Below, piece by piece: positions 17,732 through 26,334 of a stretch of 64,000 nt of DNA. Each line of letters opens with the position of its first letter. Position 1 is the first letter of the stretch. The notes beneath the pieces were generated by a model that had not been told where the DNA came from, made no database searches, and worked only from the letters and a program-made list of their open reading frames with translations. Made by a program: the position numbers and the translations under genes. The DNA is from Caulobacter sp. 602-2 (GTDB taxonomy: Bacteria; Pseudomonadota; Alphaproteobacteria; Caulobacterales; Caulobacteraceae): positions 62,001-126,000 of the forward strand of contig NZ_JAAKGT010000002.1 of NCBI RefSeq assembly GCF_011043625.1, written 5' to 3'.

Positions 17732-18529
17732 CTACCCTTTCGGGGCTTGACCCGAAAGGGCCGCCCGCCCGTTGGCCAACGCCCAGTCGATGGCGAAGTC
17801 GGCGACGTCCTCCCAGCCCGGCTCGTTGCACATCCAGTGCGAGCGGCCCGAGAAGCACTGCAGGTCGGTGCGCGAGGCCGCGCGGCGCTGATGGCGGGCC
17901 GCGGCCGCGACCACGGCGGGCGGCGCCATGCGGTCCTCGTCGCCGGCGATCAGCAGCAGCGGCGGGCGCCGCCGGGCCGCACGGGCGGCGCCGCCCCCCG
18001 GCCCCAGCAAGGCCTGCCGGACCACCCGCGCGGGGGCCGGAACCACATGCTCGCCATAGGCCGTCCCGCGCTCGTCCTGCGTCAGGGTCTGGGCGAACAG
18101 GGCCGCGAAGTCGTCGGGCGAAAGGGGCATGGCGCCGCTCCAGCGCGCCAGCAGCCGGCGCAGCGCCCAGGCCGCGCGCGGCCGGGCCAGCAGGCCCAGC
18201 GGCGGCGTCGAGGCGATGGCCACGCCGCAGGCGCCGCAGCCGCCGTCGAGCAGGCGTTGCACGATCAGGCCGCCCAGGCCATGGCCGATCAGGATCGGCG
18301 GCTCGACCATGGCCACCGCCTGGGCGGCGTAGGCCTGGACCACCGCCTCCAGGGTCAGCCGGCCCAGCGCCCGCGGCGGCAGGCGGCGCAGGTCCTCGGC
18401 CGGCGCGTCGAGCAGCGGCCAGGCCGGCGCGACCACCTTCAGGCCCCGGGCCTCGTAGCGGGCCTTGAAGCGGTCCCAGGCGCGCGGCGTCAGCCAGGCG
18501 CCGTGGATAAGCATGACGGCGGCGGTCAC
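17732..18529 (-). CDS. Alpha/beta hydrolase
   Basis: A 265-residue cytoplasmic enzyme with the alpha/beta-hydrolase layout: LIHGAWLTPRAWDRF (oxyanion hole) near the start, the GHGLGG nucleophile elbow where Ser is replaced by Gly, the acid in IAGDEDRMAPP and SGRSHWM near the end containing the His. The missing nucleophile serine is unusual and suggests a non-classical or inactive hydrolase. The GTG at 18529 follows GGAG; it lies 12 bases after the AraC gene, so they form an operon. Confidence 0.75.
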   Translation of the reverse strand: MTAAVMLIHGAWLTPRAWDRFKARYEARGLKVVAPAWPLLDAPAEDLRRLPPRALGRLTLEAVVQAYAAQAVAMVEPPILIGHGLGGLIVQRLLDGGCGACGVAIASTPPLGLLARPRAAWALRRLLARWSGAMPLSPDDFAALFAQTLTQDERGTAYGEHVVPAPARVVRQALLGPGGGAARAARRRPPLLLIAGDEDRMAPPAVVAAAARHQRRAASRTDLQCFSGRSHWMCNEPGWEDVADFAIDWALANGRAALSGQAPKG

Positions 18530-18541
18530 TCGTCTCTCCAA

Positions 18542-19156
18542 TCAGCCGACGGCGGCCGCCGGCCAGTCGACTTCATTGGCGACGGCTTCGGGCGTTCCCC
18601 CGCGCAGGCGTCGCCAGACGCTGGGCGACACGCCCTCGAAGCGACGGAACATCCGGCAGAAATGGGCCTGGTCCGACAGGCCGCAGGCCAGGGCGATGGC
18701 GGCCAGGGATTCGCCGCCCTCCAGCATCATGGTCTTGGAGCGGGCGATGCGGCGGCGGTTCACATAGGCCTTGGGCGCGTCGCCGAAGCTGATGCGGAAG
18801 GCGCGCGAGAAGTGGCTGGGGCTGAGGCGGGCGGCGGCGGCCATCTCGGCGCTCGAGATGCGGCCCGTAAGGCGGGCCTCCACCAGGGCCTTGATCCGCA
18901 GGACCTGCCAGGGCGCCAGCCCCCCGCGCTGCATGGCCGGTGCTGCGGCGAAGGCCTTGGCCTGCTGTCCGGCGGCGGCGTCGATCTGCGGCAGCAGGCG
19001 CACGGCCACGGCGATGCAGCGCTCGGCGTCGGCGGGGTCGGTCGCCAGGGCGTGACGGGCCTGCATCAGCAGCAGGCGGATCTGGTCCCTGGCGGGCTCC
19101 GTGGCGAGGTCTAGGGCCGGTTCGGGAACGCGGGTCGACACGGTCTGGACTTGCAT
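18542..19156 (-). CDS. AraC-family transcriptional regulator
   Basis: A 204-residue protein whose C-terminal ~100 residues form two helix-turn-helix motifs of the AraC family: ISSAEMAAAARLSPSHFSRA and SLAAIALACGLSDQAHFCRMFRRFEGVSP. The N-terminal ~90 residues are a short helical region without a cupin sensor. It is cotranscribed with the alpha/beta hydrolase, and its start lies downstream of the YcaC-XapX-amidohydrolase operon's last gene, all on the same strand, so it might regulate that operon. That link is inference. Confidence 0.87.
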   Translation of the reverse strand: MQVQTVSTRVPEPALDLATEPARDQIRLLLMQARHALATDPADAERCIAVAVRLLPQIDAAAGQQAKAFAAAPAMQRGGLAPWQVLRIKALVEARLTGRISSAEMAAAARLSPSHFSRAFRISFGDAPKAYVNRRRIARSKTMMLEGGESLAAIALACGLSDQAHFCRMFRRFEGVSPSVWRRLRGGTPEAVANEVDWPAAAVG

Positions 19157-19240
19157 CGTCGCTCTCTTCGGCTGGTCTCGAACGCGCCGACGGCAGGCGG
19201 CGCACCAGCAAACTCAACCAAAGGAGGGGCTCTAACCATT

Positions 19241-19273
19241 CCCGCCCGGGTGAACCTCCGCCACCCAGGCGGG
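19241..19273. repeat. Near-perfect inverted repeat upstream of the AraC gene
   Basis: The arms 19241-19252 (CCCGCCCGGGTG) and 19262-19273 (CACCCAGGCGGG) match at 11 of 12 positions around a nine-base spacer. There is no T-run, so it may be an operator or an attenuating hairpin in the 143-base gap between the YoaK gene and araC. Confidence 0.45.
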
Positions 19274-19299
19274 TGAAGCCCACGCCCCGAATGGGAGCG

Positions 19300-19974
19300 C
19301 TATCCGCGCTGTTTGCGGGCCTCGGCCGAGAACAGCGACAGGAACGCCAGCACCGCCGAGAGCGAGAACGCCCACTGCCCGCCGAAGCCGAACGCCAGCG
19401 CGCCAAGGCCGCAGCCGGCCGCGAACAGGCCCACGGCGACCGACAGCTTCCTGATCCGCGCGACCGAGGCGTCCCGATCGGGCCCGCGTCGCACCAGCTC
19501 GGCCACGTCGAGCATGATCTGGGTGGTCGAGCCGGTCATCAGGGTGGTCGGCGGGGCGTTGGGGATGTGCACCCGGTGGGCGGCGTTCTGGATGGCCATG
19601 GCGCAGACGAACAGCACCGCCACCAGGATCAGCTGCCAGCTGTCGCCCTTGGCGAACGGCGACAGGACGACGGCCGCGATCGAGCCGGCGACCAGCAGCA
19701 CGGTCTTCACCGCCAGCATGATCCGCAAGGTCGGCAGGTTGGCGGCCGCCAGCTTGAAGGTGACGAGCCGGCTGACCAGCACCGCCAGACAGAACACCGG
19801 CAGCACCAGAAGCTTGGCCACCGCCCCTTCCGCGCCGTGGATCATGGCCGCGCCGAAGGTGACGAAGTTGCCGGTGACGTGGGCGACGAACACGCCCTGC
19901 AGGGCCAGGAAGCCGACCGTGTCGAGATACCCGCCGTTGAAGCTCATCAGTTGGGAAAGGCTCGGGAATCGCAT
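19300..19974 (-). CDS. DUF1275/YoaK-family membrane protein
   Basis: A 224-residue protein with about six membrane segments. The opening FNGGYLDTVGFLALQGVFVAHVTGNFV is the recognisable YoaK/DUF1275 signature (GxxDxxxF...H.TGN). Its function is not established. The ATG at 19974 lies two bases after the porin stop, so the genes are coupled; an ATG at 19983 overlapping the porin stop is the alternative. It is the last member of a leftward operon that begins near 24.6 kb. Confidence 0.87.
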   Translation of the reverse strand: MRFPSLSQLMSFNGGYLDTVGFLALQGVFVAHVTGNFVTFGAAMIHGAEGAVAKLLVLPVFCLAVLVSRLVTFKLAAANLPTLRIMLAVKTVLLVAGSIAAVVLSPFAKGDSWQLILVAVLFVCAMAIQNAAHRVHIPNAPPTTLMTGSTTQIMLDVAELVRRGPDRDASVARIRKLSVAVGLFAAGCGLGALAFGFGGQWAFSLSAVLAFLSLFSAEARKQRG

Positions 19975-19976
19975 GG

Positions 19977-21263
19977 TCACCATCCGTACTTGAGCTCGAC
20001 GCCGAGATAGTCGCTGTCGTCCCGGCCCGAGGCGCGCAGAGCGCTTCCGGCTTCGTAGTGGACGGCCTCGATGGTCCCGGTCAGGCTCGGGTTGAAAGCG
20101 TAGTCGGCCCGCAGGTGGGCGTAGGCCCCGGTCCAGCGTCCGCCGCGCCCGGCCGTGCCGGACAGGGGGATGAAGGGCTGGGCGTAGATCGCGTCGGTCG
20201 TCTCGCGCCGCCACTGGCCCGCCAGGGCGGCGGTCACCGAAAGACCCTTGGCGGGCGTCACGGTCACCGACGGCTTGACGTGCACGAGGTTGGCGTAGCC
20301 GGTGTAGGCCGCGCGGGTGAAATAGGCGGCGTTGGGATAGAGCGGGTCGAAGGTCCCCACCCGCCCGTCGCCGGCCTTGTCGTCGCCGCTGGCCGTATCG
20401 ACCTGGAAACCCAGGCGCGGCTTCCAGGCGAGGCTCTTCAGCCTCCAGCCGATCCGGCCGCCGGCCGCCCAGGCGCGCGCGTCGCTGGTCCCCACCTCGC
20501 CGCGCTGGACCATGGCCTCCAGGTCCCAGTCCAGCGCCCCGGCCGCGCCGAGATAGCGCAGGTCGTAGGCCTGGCGGTCCTCTTCGCCGACCGCGTCGAC
20601 ATAGCGGGCGGTCGAGCGGGCGAACCTGGCGGCATAGGCCGAGACCGCGCCGCCGGGCGCCTTGCGCTCGACCCGGATCAGGTCGAGCCGCACGTTGCCG
20701 CTGGACGTGTCGTCGAAGGCTTCGCCGTCGTGATACTGCACCGGCTGGCTCACGAAGCCGGCCAACTTCCATTCGCCCCGCGACCAGTCGGCCCAGACCG
20801 CGTCGAACGACTGACGCACGCCGGGGCCGTCGCGGGCCGACAGGAACCGCTGCTGGTCGATCGGGAAGTCCTGGCGACCGACGCGCACATTGGCCTTGCC
20901 GCCCCAAACCTGCGTCTCGTAGCCGACGAAGGCCAGGCGCAGGTCCAGGCGGTTCTGGTCGGCCGGGCCGATGTCGCGGCGATCGAAGGCGCGCACGTCC
21001 TCGATCTGCACGAAGCCCTGCCAGCCGCCCTTGCGCGCGTCGGCATGAACCTGAAGGCGCTGCGACAGGCTGGTGTCGGAAGGCTCGACGCCGAAGCTGG
21101 CCGCGTCGCCCGTCTCGATGCGCTCGCGCAGGGTGAGGCCGAGCGAAAGCGACGTATCCGGCCGCTCCTCCTGCCAGCGGTTGACCTTGATCACTGGACG
21201 CTCGGCCGCGAAAGCCGGTGCGGCCGCGACGAGAACGAGCGCCGCGGCCGCCAGCGTCCTCAT
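19977..21263 (-). CDS. Outer-membrane porin, alginate-export family
   Basis: The 428-residue protein has a signal peptide (LAAAALVLVAAAPAFAA) and a mature part rich in alternating aromatic and polar residues, typical of a beta-barrel. LGLTLRERIETGDAASFG, RLQVHADA and GRQDFPIDQQRFLS are like the alginate-export (AlgE) porin family. The C-terminus ends in Trp. It probably gives the operon an outer-membrane route for its substrate. It overlaps the upstream DoxX stop by four bases. Confidence 0.8.
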   Translation of the reverse strand: MRTLAAAALVLVAAAPAFAAERPVIKVNRWQEERPDTSLSLGLTLRERIETGDAASFGVEPSDTSLSQRLQVHADARKGGWQGFVQIEDVRAFDRRDIGPADQNRLDLRLAFVGYETQVWGGKANVRVGRQDFPIDQQRFLSARDGPGVRQSFDAVWADWSRGEWKLAGFVSQPVQYHDGEAFDDTSSGNVRLDLIRVERKAPGGAVSAYAARFARSTARYVDAVGEEDRQAYDLRYLGAAGALDWDLEAMVQRGEVGTSDARAWAAGGRIGWRLKSLAWKPRLGFQVDTASGDDKAGDGRVGTFDPLYPNAAYFTRAAYTGYANLVHVKPSVTVTPAKGLSVTAALAGQWRRETTDAIYAQPFIPLSGTAGRGGRWTGAYAHLRADYAFNPSLTGTIEAVHYEAGSALRASGRDDSDYLGVELKYGW

Positions 21264-21679
21264 GACCGCTCTCGCGGTTGCAGGTCGTGCCAGGCGACCA
21301 GCAGGAAGCCGCCGATCAGGCCCAGGTGCTCGAAGAAGCTGTTGGTCGCGCCGAAGCGCTCGGGCGGGACCATCTCCCAGAAGCGGTTGGCCATGAAGGT
21401 GGCCCCCAGGGTGAGGGCCGCCAGGGCCAGCGCCCCCAGCCAGCGCAGCCGGCCGGAGAGGATCATCAGCGAGGCGAGGATCTCCAGCACGATCACGAGA
21501 ACAGCGAAGAGCGCGGCGGGCGACAGGCCGAAATGGGTCATCTCGGCCAGCGCGCCCTGGAAGTCGAACGCCTTGGTCAGGCCGCCCTGGATATAGGCGG
21601 CGCAAAGGCCCAGAAGCGCGACCCAGCGCACCGCCGGCGCGAGGAAAGCCCCGCGCAGACGTTGGACGGGCGTGCTCAT
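21260..21679 (-). CDS. DoxX-family membrane protein
   Basis: A 139-residue membrane protein with four hydrophobic segments in the DoxX pattern: AYIQGGLTKAFDF after the first helix, then LVIVLEILASLMIL, a third helix and NSFFEHLGLIGGFLLVAW at the end. DoxX-like proteins are small quinone-interacting or redox membrane subunits. Its ATG overlaps the amidohydrolase TGA (ATGA), so translation is coupled, and its stop overlaps the porin start. Confidence 0.82.
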   Translation of the reverse strand: MSTPVQRLRGAFLAPAVRWVALLGLCAAYIQGGLTKAFDFQGALAEMTHFGLSPAALFAVLVIVLEILASLMILSGRLRWLGALALAALTLGATFMANRFWEMVPPERFGATNSFFEHLGLIGGFLLVAWHDLQPRERS

Positions 21680-23553
21680 CAGACCGCCCAGCACGCGCAG
21701 CCAAGCGCGCCCCAGAACGACTTGAGATCGGCGATCGGCAAGCTCTTGGTCCAGGCCGTGGCGTGGTCGTGGCCGTGGACGCCGCAGCTGCTGGCGCAGC
21801 CGCACGAGGCGGCCGCCTGGCGACGCAGGGCCTTGTCGGTCTCGGGCTCGGCCCAGGCGGCGTAGCCGCCGAAGGTGCGCACCGGCGACCAGTCGGGCAT
21901 GGCCGGCGGCACCTCGTTCTCGTCGAGCTTGGAAAAGTCGCCGGCGCCGTAGACGATCTTGCCGCCGACCATGGTCAGGTCCGAGGTCATGTCGGCGATC
22001 TCGTCTTCCGGCACGCCGAAGAAGTCGCGGTCGGGCACGATCAGGTCGGCCAGTTGGCCTTCCACGATCCGGCCCTTCTTGCCCTCCTCGTTGGAGAACC
22101 AGGTGACGTTCTCGGTCCACATGCGAAGCGCGCTCTCGCGATCAAGGCAGTTGCGCTGCGAATAGAGGCGCGTACCGCCGACGGTCTTGCCGGTGATCAT
22201 CCATGCCAGCGAGACCCAGGGATTGTACGAAGCCACGCGCGTCGCATCCGTGCCGGCCGAGACCTTCAGGCCCTTCTCCAGCATCTTGGCGATCGGCGGC
22301 GTAGCCTCGGCGGCAGCCGGGCCGTAGCGCTCGAGGAAGTACTCGCCCTGATAGGCCATGCGGTGCTGCACGGCGACGCCCCCGCCGAGCGCGGCGATGC
22401 GGTCGATCGACTTCTCCGAGATCGTCTCGGCATGGTCGAAGAACCAGTTCAGGCCCTCCAGCGGGACGTCCTTGTTGACCTTCTCGAAGACGTCCAGCGC
22501 CCGGTCGATGGTCTCGTCATAGGTGGCGTGCATCCGCCAGGGCCAGCGGTTCTGGGCCAGAATCGTCACGACCTCCTCCAGCTCGCCTTCCATCTGCGGC
22601 GGCATGTCGGGGCGCGGCTGGCGGAAGTCCTCGAAGTCGGCGGCCGAGAACACCAGCATCTCGCCGGCGCCGTTGTGGCGGAAGTAGTCGTCGCCCTGCT
22701 TGTACTTCGACGTCTTCGTCCAGTTCAGGAAGTCGTCCTTCTCGCCCTTGGGCTTCTGGGTGAAGAGGTTGTAGGCCAGACGGATGGTCAGCTGGTTCTC
22801 GTCGGCCAGCTTCTGGATCACCTCGTAGTCGTCCGGATAGTTCTGGAAGCCGCCGCCGGCGTCGATCGCCCCGGTCACGCCCAGCCGGTTCAGTTCGCGC
22901 ATGAAATGGCGGGTCGAGTTGACCTGGTAGTCGAAGGGCAGCTTGGGGCCCTTGGCCAGGGTGGCGTAGAGGATCTGGGCGTTCGGCTTGGCCAGCAGCA
23001 GGCCCGTCGGATTGCCCTGGCTGTCGCGGATGATCTGGCCGCCGGGCGGTTCGGGGGTGTCGCGGTCGTAGCCGATCACCCGCAGGGCCGCCTGGTTCAG
23101 CAGGGCGCGGTCATAGAGGTGCAGGATGAACACCGGGGTGTCGGGAGCCACGGCGTTCAGTTCCTCGATGGTCGGCAGGCGCTTTTCGACGAACTGGTGC
23201 TCGGTGAAGCCGCCGACCACGCGCACCCACTGCGGCGGCGGGGTGATGGCCACCTGGCGCTTGAGCATGTTCATGGCGTCGGCCAGCGAGCGCACGCCGT
23301 CCCAGCGCAGCTCCATGTTGAAGTTCAGGCCGCCGCGGATGATGTGCAGGTGGTTGTCGATCAGGCCCGGCAGCGCCCGGCGGCCCTTCAGGTCGATGAC
23401 CTTGGTGTTGGGGCCGGCCAGGGCCATGACCTCGGTCTCGGTCCCGACGGCGGAAAAGCGCCCCTCGGTCACGGCCACGGCTTCGGCGTTCGGATTGCTG
23501 CGGTCCAGGGTGGTGAAGCGGCCGTTGCGCAGGATCAGGTCGGGCGAGGTCAT
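21679..23553 (-). CDS. YtcJ-like amidohydrolase (amidohydrolase_3)
   Basis: A 624-residue metal-dependent hydrolase: NGRFTTLDRSNPNAEAVAV at the start, LPGLIDNHLHI (metal-binding HxH) and the later HATYDET, FDHAET, and AGTDATR segments typical of the YtcJ group. No signal peptide is seen, so it is cytoplasmic. The C-terminal ~35 residues carry an unusual Cys/His-rich tail (SCGCASSCGVHGHDHA and GCACWAV), possibly a metal-binding extension. It starts with GGAG-supported ATG at 23553 and is coupled to DoxX downstream. Confidence 0.88.
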   Translation of the reverse strand: MTSPDLILRNGRFTTLDRSNPNAEAVAVTEGRFSAVGTETEVMALAGPNTKVIDLKGRRALPGLIDNHLHIIRGGLNFNMELRWDGVRSLADAMNMLKRQVAITPPPQWVRVVGGFTEHQFVEKRLPTIEELNAVAPDTPVFILHLYDRALLNQAALRVIGYDRDTPEPPGGQIIRDSQGNPTGLLLAKPNAQILYATLAKGPKLPFDYQVNSTRHFMRELNRLGVTGAIDAGGGFQNYPDDYEVIQKLADENQLTIRLAYNLFTQKPKGEKDDFLNWTKTSKYKQGDDYFRHNGAGEMLVFSAADFEDFRQPRPDMPPQMEGELEEVVTILAQNRWPWRMHATYDETIDRALDVFEKVNKDVPLEGLNWFFDHAETISEKSIDRIAALGGGVAVQHRMAYQGEYFLERYGPAAAEATPPIAKMLEKGLKVSAGTDATRVASYNPWVSLAWMITGKTVGGTRLYSQRNCLDRESALRMWTENVTWFSNEEGKKGRIVEGQLADLIVPDRDFFGVPEDEIADMTSDLTMVGGKIVYGAGDFSKLDENEVPPAMPDWSPVRTFGGYAAWAEPETDKALRRQAAASCGCASSCGVHGHDHATAWTKSLPIADLKSFWGALGCACWAV

Positions 23554-23591
23554 GGGCGAAACTCCGGGGGAAACTCTTCAGGGACGGGTCT

Positions 23592-23882
23592 TCAGGCCTT
23601 GGGCGCGGCGGGCGGCTCGCCTTGCGCCAGCTCGGCCGGCTTCTGGCCGCAGGGCAGCGGGCCGAACATGTGCGGCTTGACCTGGTGGTTCAGCCACGAG
23701 ACGGCGGCCGGCTTGCGGGCCATCCAGCCCTTGACCAGCGGCGGGATCTGCTCGCCGACCAGGATGCCGAACAGGCCGACGAGGGCCACCACCGGCGGCG
23801 CGGGCGAGCGCACCTGCAGCAGGCCGTAGAACACGCCGACCGCCAGGCCGGCGGCGAGCGACAGGATGTAGATCTTCATCAT
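23592..23882 (-). CDS. XapX-domain (DUF1427) small membrane protein
   Basis: A 96-residue protein with two membrane segments. LAAGLAVGVFYGLLQVRSPA and VALVGLFGILVGEQ form the XapX/DUF1427 domain. The last ~40 residues are a cytoplasmic or periplasmic tail with HMFGPLPCG. Function of XapX is unknown. It sits between the YcaC-like hydrolase and the amidohydrolase, a linkage that suggests a role in the same pathway. Confidence 0.82.
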   Translation of the reverse strand: MMKIYILSLAAGLAVGVFYGLLQVRSPAPPVVALVGLFGILVGEQIPPLVKGWMARKPAAVSWLNHQVKPHMFGPLPCGQKPAELAQGEPPAAPKA

Positions 23883-23942
23883 CGGACGCCTTGCTGAGGC
23901 GCGTCGCGCCGGCCCGGGGTCGAGCCGGCGCGGGCGGGCCTG

Positions 23943-24596
23943 TTAGCCTTCGTGGGCGTTGAACATCGACTTGGCGTAGATGATGCCCAGGCCGTAGCCG
24001 CCGCCGTGCACCTTCGCGATGCCGGTGGTCATGTCGTAGGTCTCGGTGCGGGCCCAGTCGCGCTGCATCTCCAGCAGGTACTGCAGCGCGGTGATCGGAC
24101 GGGCGCCGGCCTGGATCATGCGCTCGACGGCGCGTTCGTGGGCCTCGGCCGAGACGTCGCCGCAGGCGTCGGTGATCACGTAGACCTCATAGCCCTGGGC
24201 CAGGGCCGACAGCGCCGGGCCGACGATGCAGACGCTGGTCCACAGGCCGGCCAGCACGATGCGGTCCTTGCCGATCTTGTTGATCTCCTCGATCACCGGG
24301 GCGTCTTCCCAGGTGTTCATCGAGGTGCGGTCCAGCAGGGTCTTGCCCGGGAACGGGGCGGTGACCTCGGCGAACATCGGGCCCGAGAAGCTCTTTTCGG
24401 CGACCGTGGTCAGGATGGTCGAGACGCCGAAACCGGCGGCGGCGCTGGCCACCAGGCCGGCGTTGTTGCGCAGGGTGATCGCGTCGATCGAGTGGGTCGC
24501 GAACGCCATCTGCGACTGGAAATCGATCATGATCAGGGTGTGGTCGGTCGGCGTCAGCAGCTGCGGGCCGGGGGTCGGGGTGGCCTTGATCGGCAT
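23943..24596 (-). CDS. Isochorismatase-family cysteine hydrolase (YcaC-like)
   Basis: A 217-residue cytoplasmic hydrolase with the family's catalytic triad in view: Asp in LIMIDFQ, Lys in VAEKSF and Cys in GLWTSVCIVGP. TEVTAP-like and DACGDVSAEAHERAVERM segments match YcaC-type members, which are octameric hydrolases of unknown substrate. The start ATG at 24596 follows AAGGA. It is the first gene of the leftward run that continues with XapX, the amidohydrolase, DoxX, porin and YoaK genes. Confidence 0.87.
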   Translation of the reverse strand: MPIKATPTPGPQLLTPTDHTLIMIDFQSQMAFATHSIDAITLRNNAGLVASAAAGFGVSTILTTVAEKSFSGPMFAEVTAPFPGKTLLDRTSMNTWEDAPVIEEINKIGKDRIVLAGLWTSVCIVGPALSALAQGYEVYVITDACGDVSAEAHERAVERMIQAGARPITALQYLLEMQRDWARTETYDMTTGIAKVHGGGYGLGIIYAKSMFNAHEG

Positions 24597-24782
24597 CGAC
24601 TTTGTCCTTGGATGCGGATTGGAAGAAGTCCGGGGAATGTGTCCCCGCCGACACGAACGGTCTTGTTCAGTCGCCCCGCGATTTGGCCAAGTGGGCCATC
24701 GGGGCGTCCGCGAGGATCGTCGTGAATTCAAAGCGTAACCGCGCTAGACTACCTCCATGGGTTGAAAACCAGGGAGGGCGTC

Positions 24783-26294
24783 ATGGCTCACGTCTATGCC
24801 GGGCTCGGCCACGACGGGCGGAAGATCTTTCTCTACGCGGCCGACCGCAAGACCAAGGTCCGCCAGGTGTTGTGGGGCGACTGGCTCAGCCTCGACGGCG
24901 AGGAGCCGGACGGCTGGCTGCGCATCAAGTGGTCGCCCAACACCAATCCTCAGACCCTCTACGTGCCCAAGGCCGACACTACGCCGACGCGGCCGCTGGA
25001 GATCGTGTTCCTCGACGTCGGCCAGGGCGACGGCGCGGTGCTGATCACCCCCGAGACCGGCGAGAAGGAGGGCGTGATCGTCGTCGACGCCGGCGAGGGC
25101 GACAACATGGAGCGGTTCCTGAACGGTCGCTTCAAGGCCTATCGCGGCTTTTCGTTCGACTCCGCGGTGATCACCCACCCCGACAGCGACCACTACCTGG
25201 GCTTCGGGGCAATCTTCGCCAACCCCAAGATCGGCTTCAAGCGGATCTGGCAGAACGGCCTGGTCGAACGGGCGGTGTCGGGCACCTGGGCCAAGCTGGG
25301 GGCCTTCGTGAAGGACCCGGCCAGCAAGCTCACCTACCAGACCGAGCTGGCGCAGACCGAGGCCGATGTCCGCGCCCAGCTGCCCGACCGCAAGGCCAAC
25401 GCCCGGTACGGCTTTCCCGGCGTGATGCAGGCCGCGCTGGACAATCCCAAGGTCGGCGAGATCGGCATGCTGTCGACCGAGCACGGCCAGATCGAGGACG
25501 GCCGCAGCTACATGCCCGGCTACGCGCCCTCCGACGGTCGCGGCTACGCCATCGAGGTGCTGGGTCCGGCGGTCGAGCGCGACGCGGACGGCAAGGCGCG
25601 CCTGCGCCGCATCGGCGGCTCCTATGGCGAGACCAAGAACGGCCACTCGATCCTGCTGCGCCTGACCTACGGCCGGTTCAGCGTGTTCTTCGGCGGCGAC
25701 CTCAACGAGCCGGCCGAGCGCTATCTGCTGACCCGTTACGCCGGGCTTTCGGCCTTCCCCGCCGCCGGCGGAACCGAATACCGGATGATGGTCGGCAAGG
25801 TCGCCCAGCGCTTCCGGTCCGACATCATGAAGGTCTGCCACCACGGCTCGGAAAAGGTCACCGACGCCTTCCTCGAGGCGGTCAATCCGGCCTGCTTCAT
25901 CATCTCGTCCGGCGACGAGGAGGGCCACGTCCACCCGCGCCCCGACCTCCTGGGCCGGCTGGGCCGCGCCGGCCGCGGCGCCTCGCCGGTGCTGCTGTCG
26001 ACCGAGCTGCAGCGTTCGACGCGCGAGAAGACGGACCAGGCGCTGATCGAGAAGGTGGGCAAGGCCGTCGCCCAGCTGGCCGCGGCCCCCTCTCCCGCCC
26101 TGGCCGAGACCATCAAGGCCGACCTCGCCAAGCTGTCCAAGACCAACGTCGACGTCTACGGGGCCATCTACCTGAAGACCGACGGCCAGCGCCTGATCAC
26201 CGCCTTCAAGATCGAGGCGAGCAGCCCCACCGACCTTTGGTTCTATTACGAGTACGTCTTCACGCCCGGCGGCGAGCTGGTGCTGGTGACCTGA
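24783..26294 (+). CDS. Soluble ComEC/Rec2-like metallo-beta-lactamase-fold hydrolase
   Basis: A 503-residue protein with no membrane segments. After a ~70-residue N-terminal beta-rich domain, the MBL fold begins with LEIVFLDVGQGDGAVLI, continues with the metal site THPDSDHYLG, FGGDLN and CHHGSEKVTDAF, and is the pattern of the ComEC catalytic domain. A C-terminal ~120-residue extension follows. The usual substrate of this class is DNA or a phosphodiester; here it is unknown. The ATG at 24783 follows GGGAGG. It is divergent from the YcaC-like gene and stands alone. Confidence 0.78.
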   Translation: MAHVYAGLGHDGRKIFLYAADRKTKVRQVLWGDWLSLDGEEPDGWLRIKWSPNTNPQTLYVPKADTTPTRPLEIVFLDVGQGDGAVLITPETGEKEGVIVVDAGEGDNMERFLNGRFKAYRGFSFDSAVITHPDSDHYLGFGAIFANPKIGFKRIWQNGLVERAVSGTWAKLGAFVKDPASKLTYQTELAQTEADVRAQLPDRKANARYGFPGVMQAALDNPKVGEIGMLSTEHGQIEDGRSYMPGYAPSDGRGYAIEVLGPAVERDADGKARLRRIGGSYGETKNGHSILLRLTYGRFSVFFGGDLNEPAERYLLTRYAGLSAFPAAGGTEYRMMVGKVAQRFRSDIMKVCHHGSEKVTDAFLEAVNPACFIISSGDEEGHVHPRPDLLGRLGRAGRGASPVLLSTELQRSTREKTDQALIEKVGKAVAQLAAAPSPALAETIKADLAKLSKTNVDVYGAIYLKTDGQRLITAFKIEASSPTDLWFYYEYVFTPGGELVLVT

Positions 26295-26334
26295 GGCGCG
26301 CCCCCACGCAGCCCCAGGCCACCCCGACGCCCGA

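Noticed and set aside
17057..18468. Rightward open frames across the response regulator and hydrolase
   Set aside because: They are shadows of the leftward regulator, alpha/beta hydrolase and AraC genes, which show family motifs.
24783..26294. ComEC-like hydrolase as part of an antiphage defence system
   Set aside because: No defence partner such as a sensor, helicase or nuclease is adjacent; the neighbours are metabolic and uptake genes.
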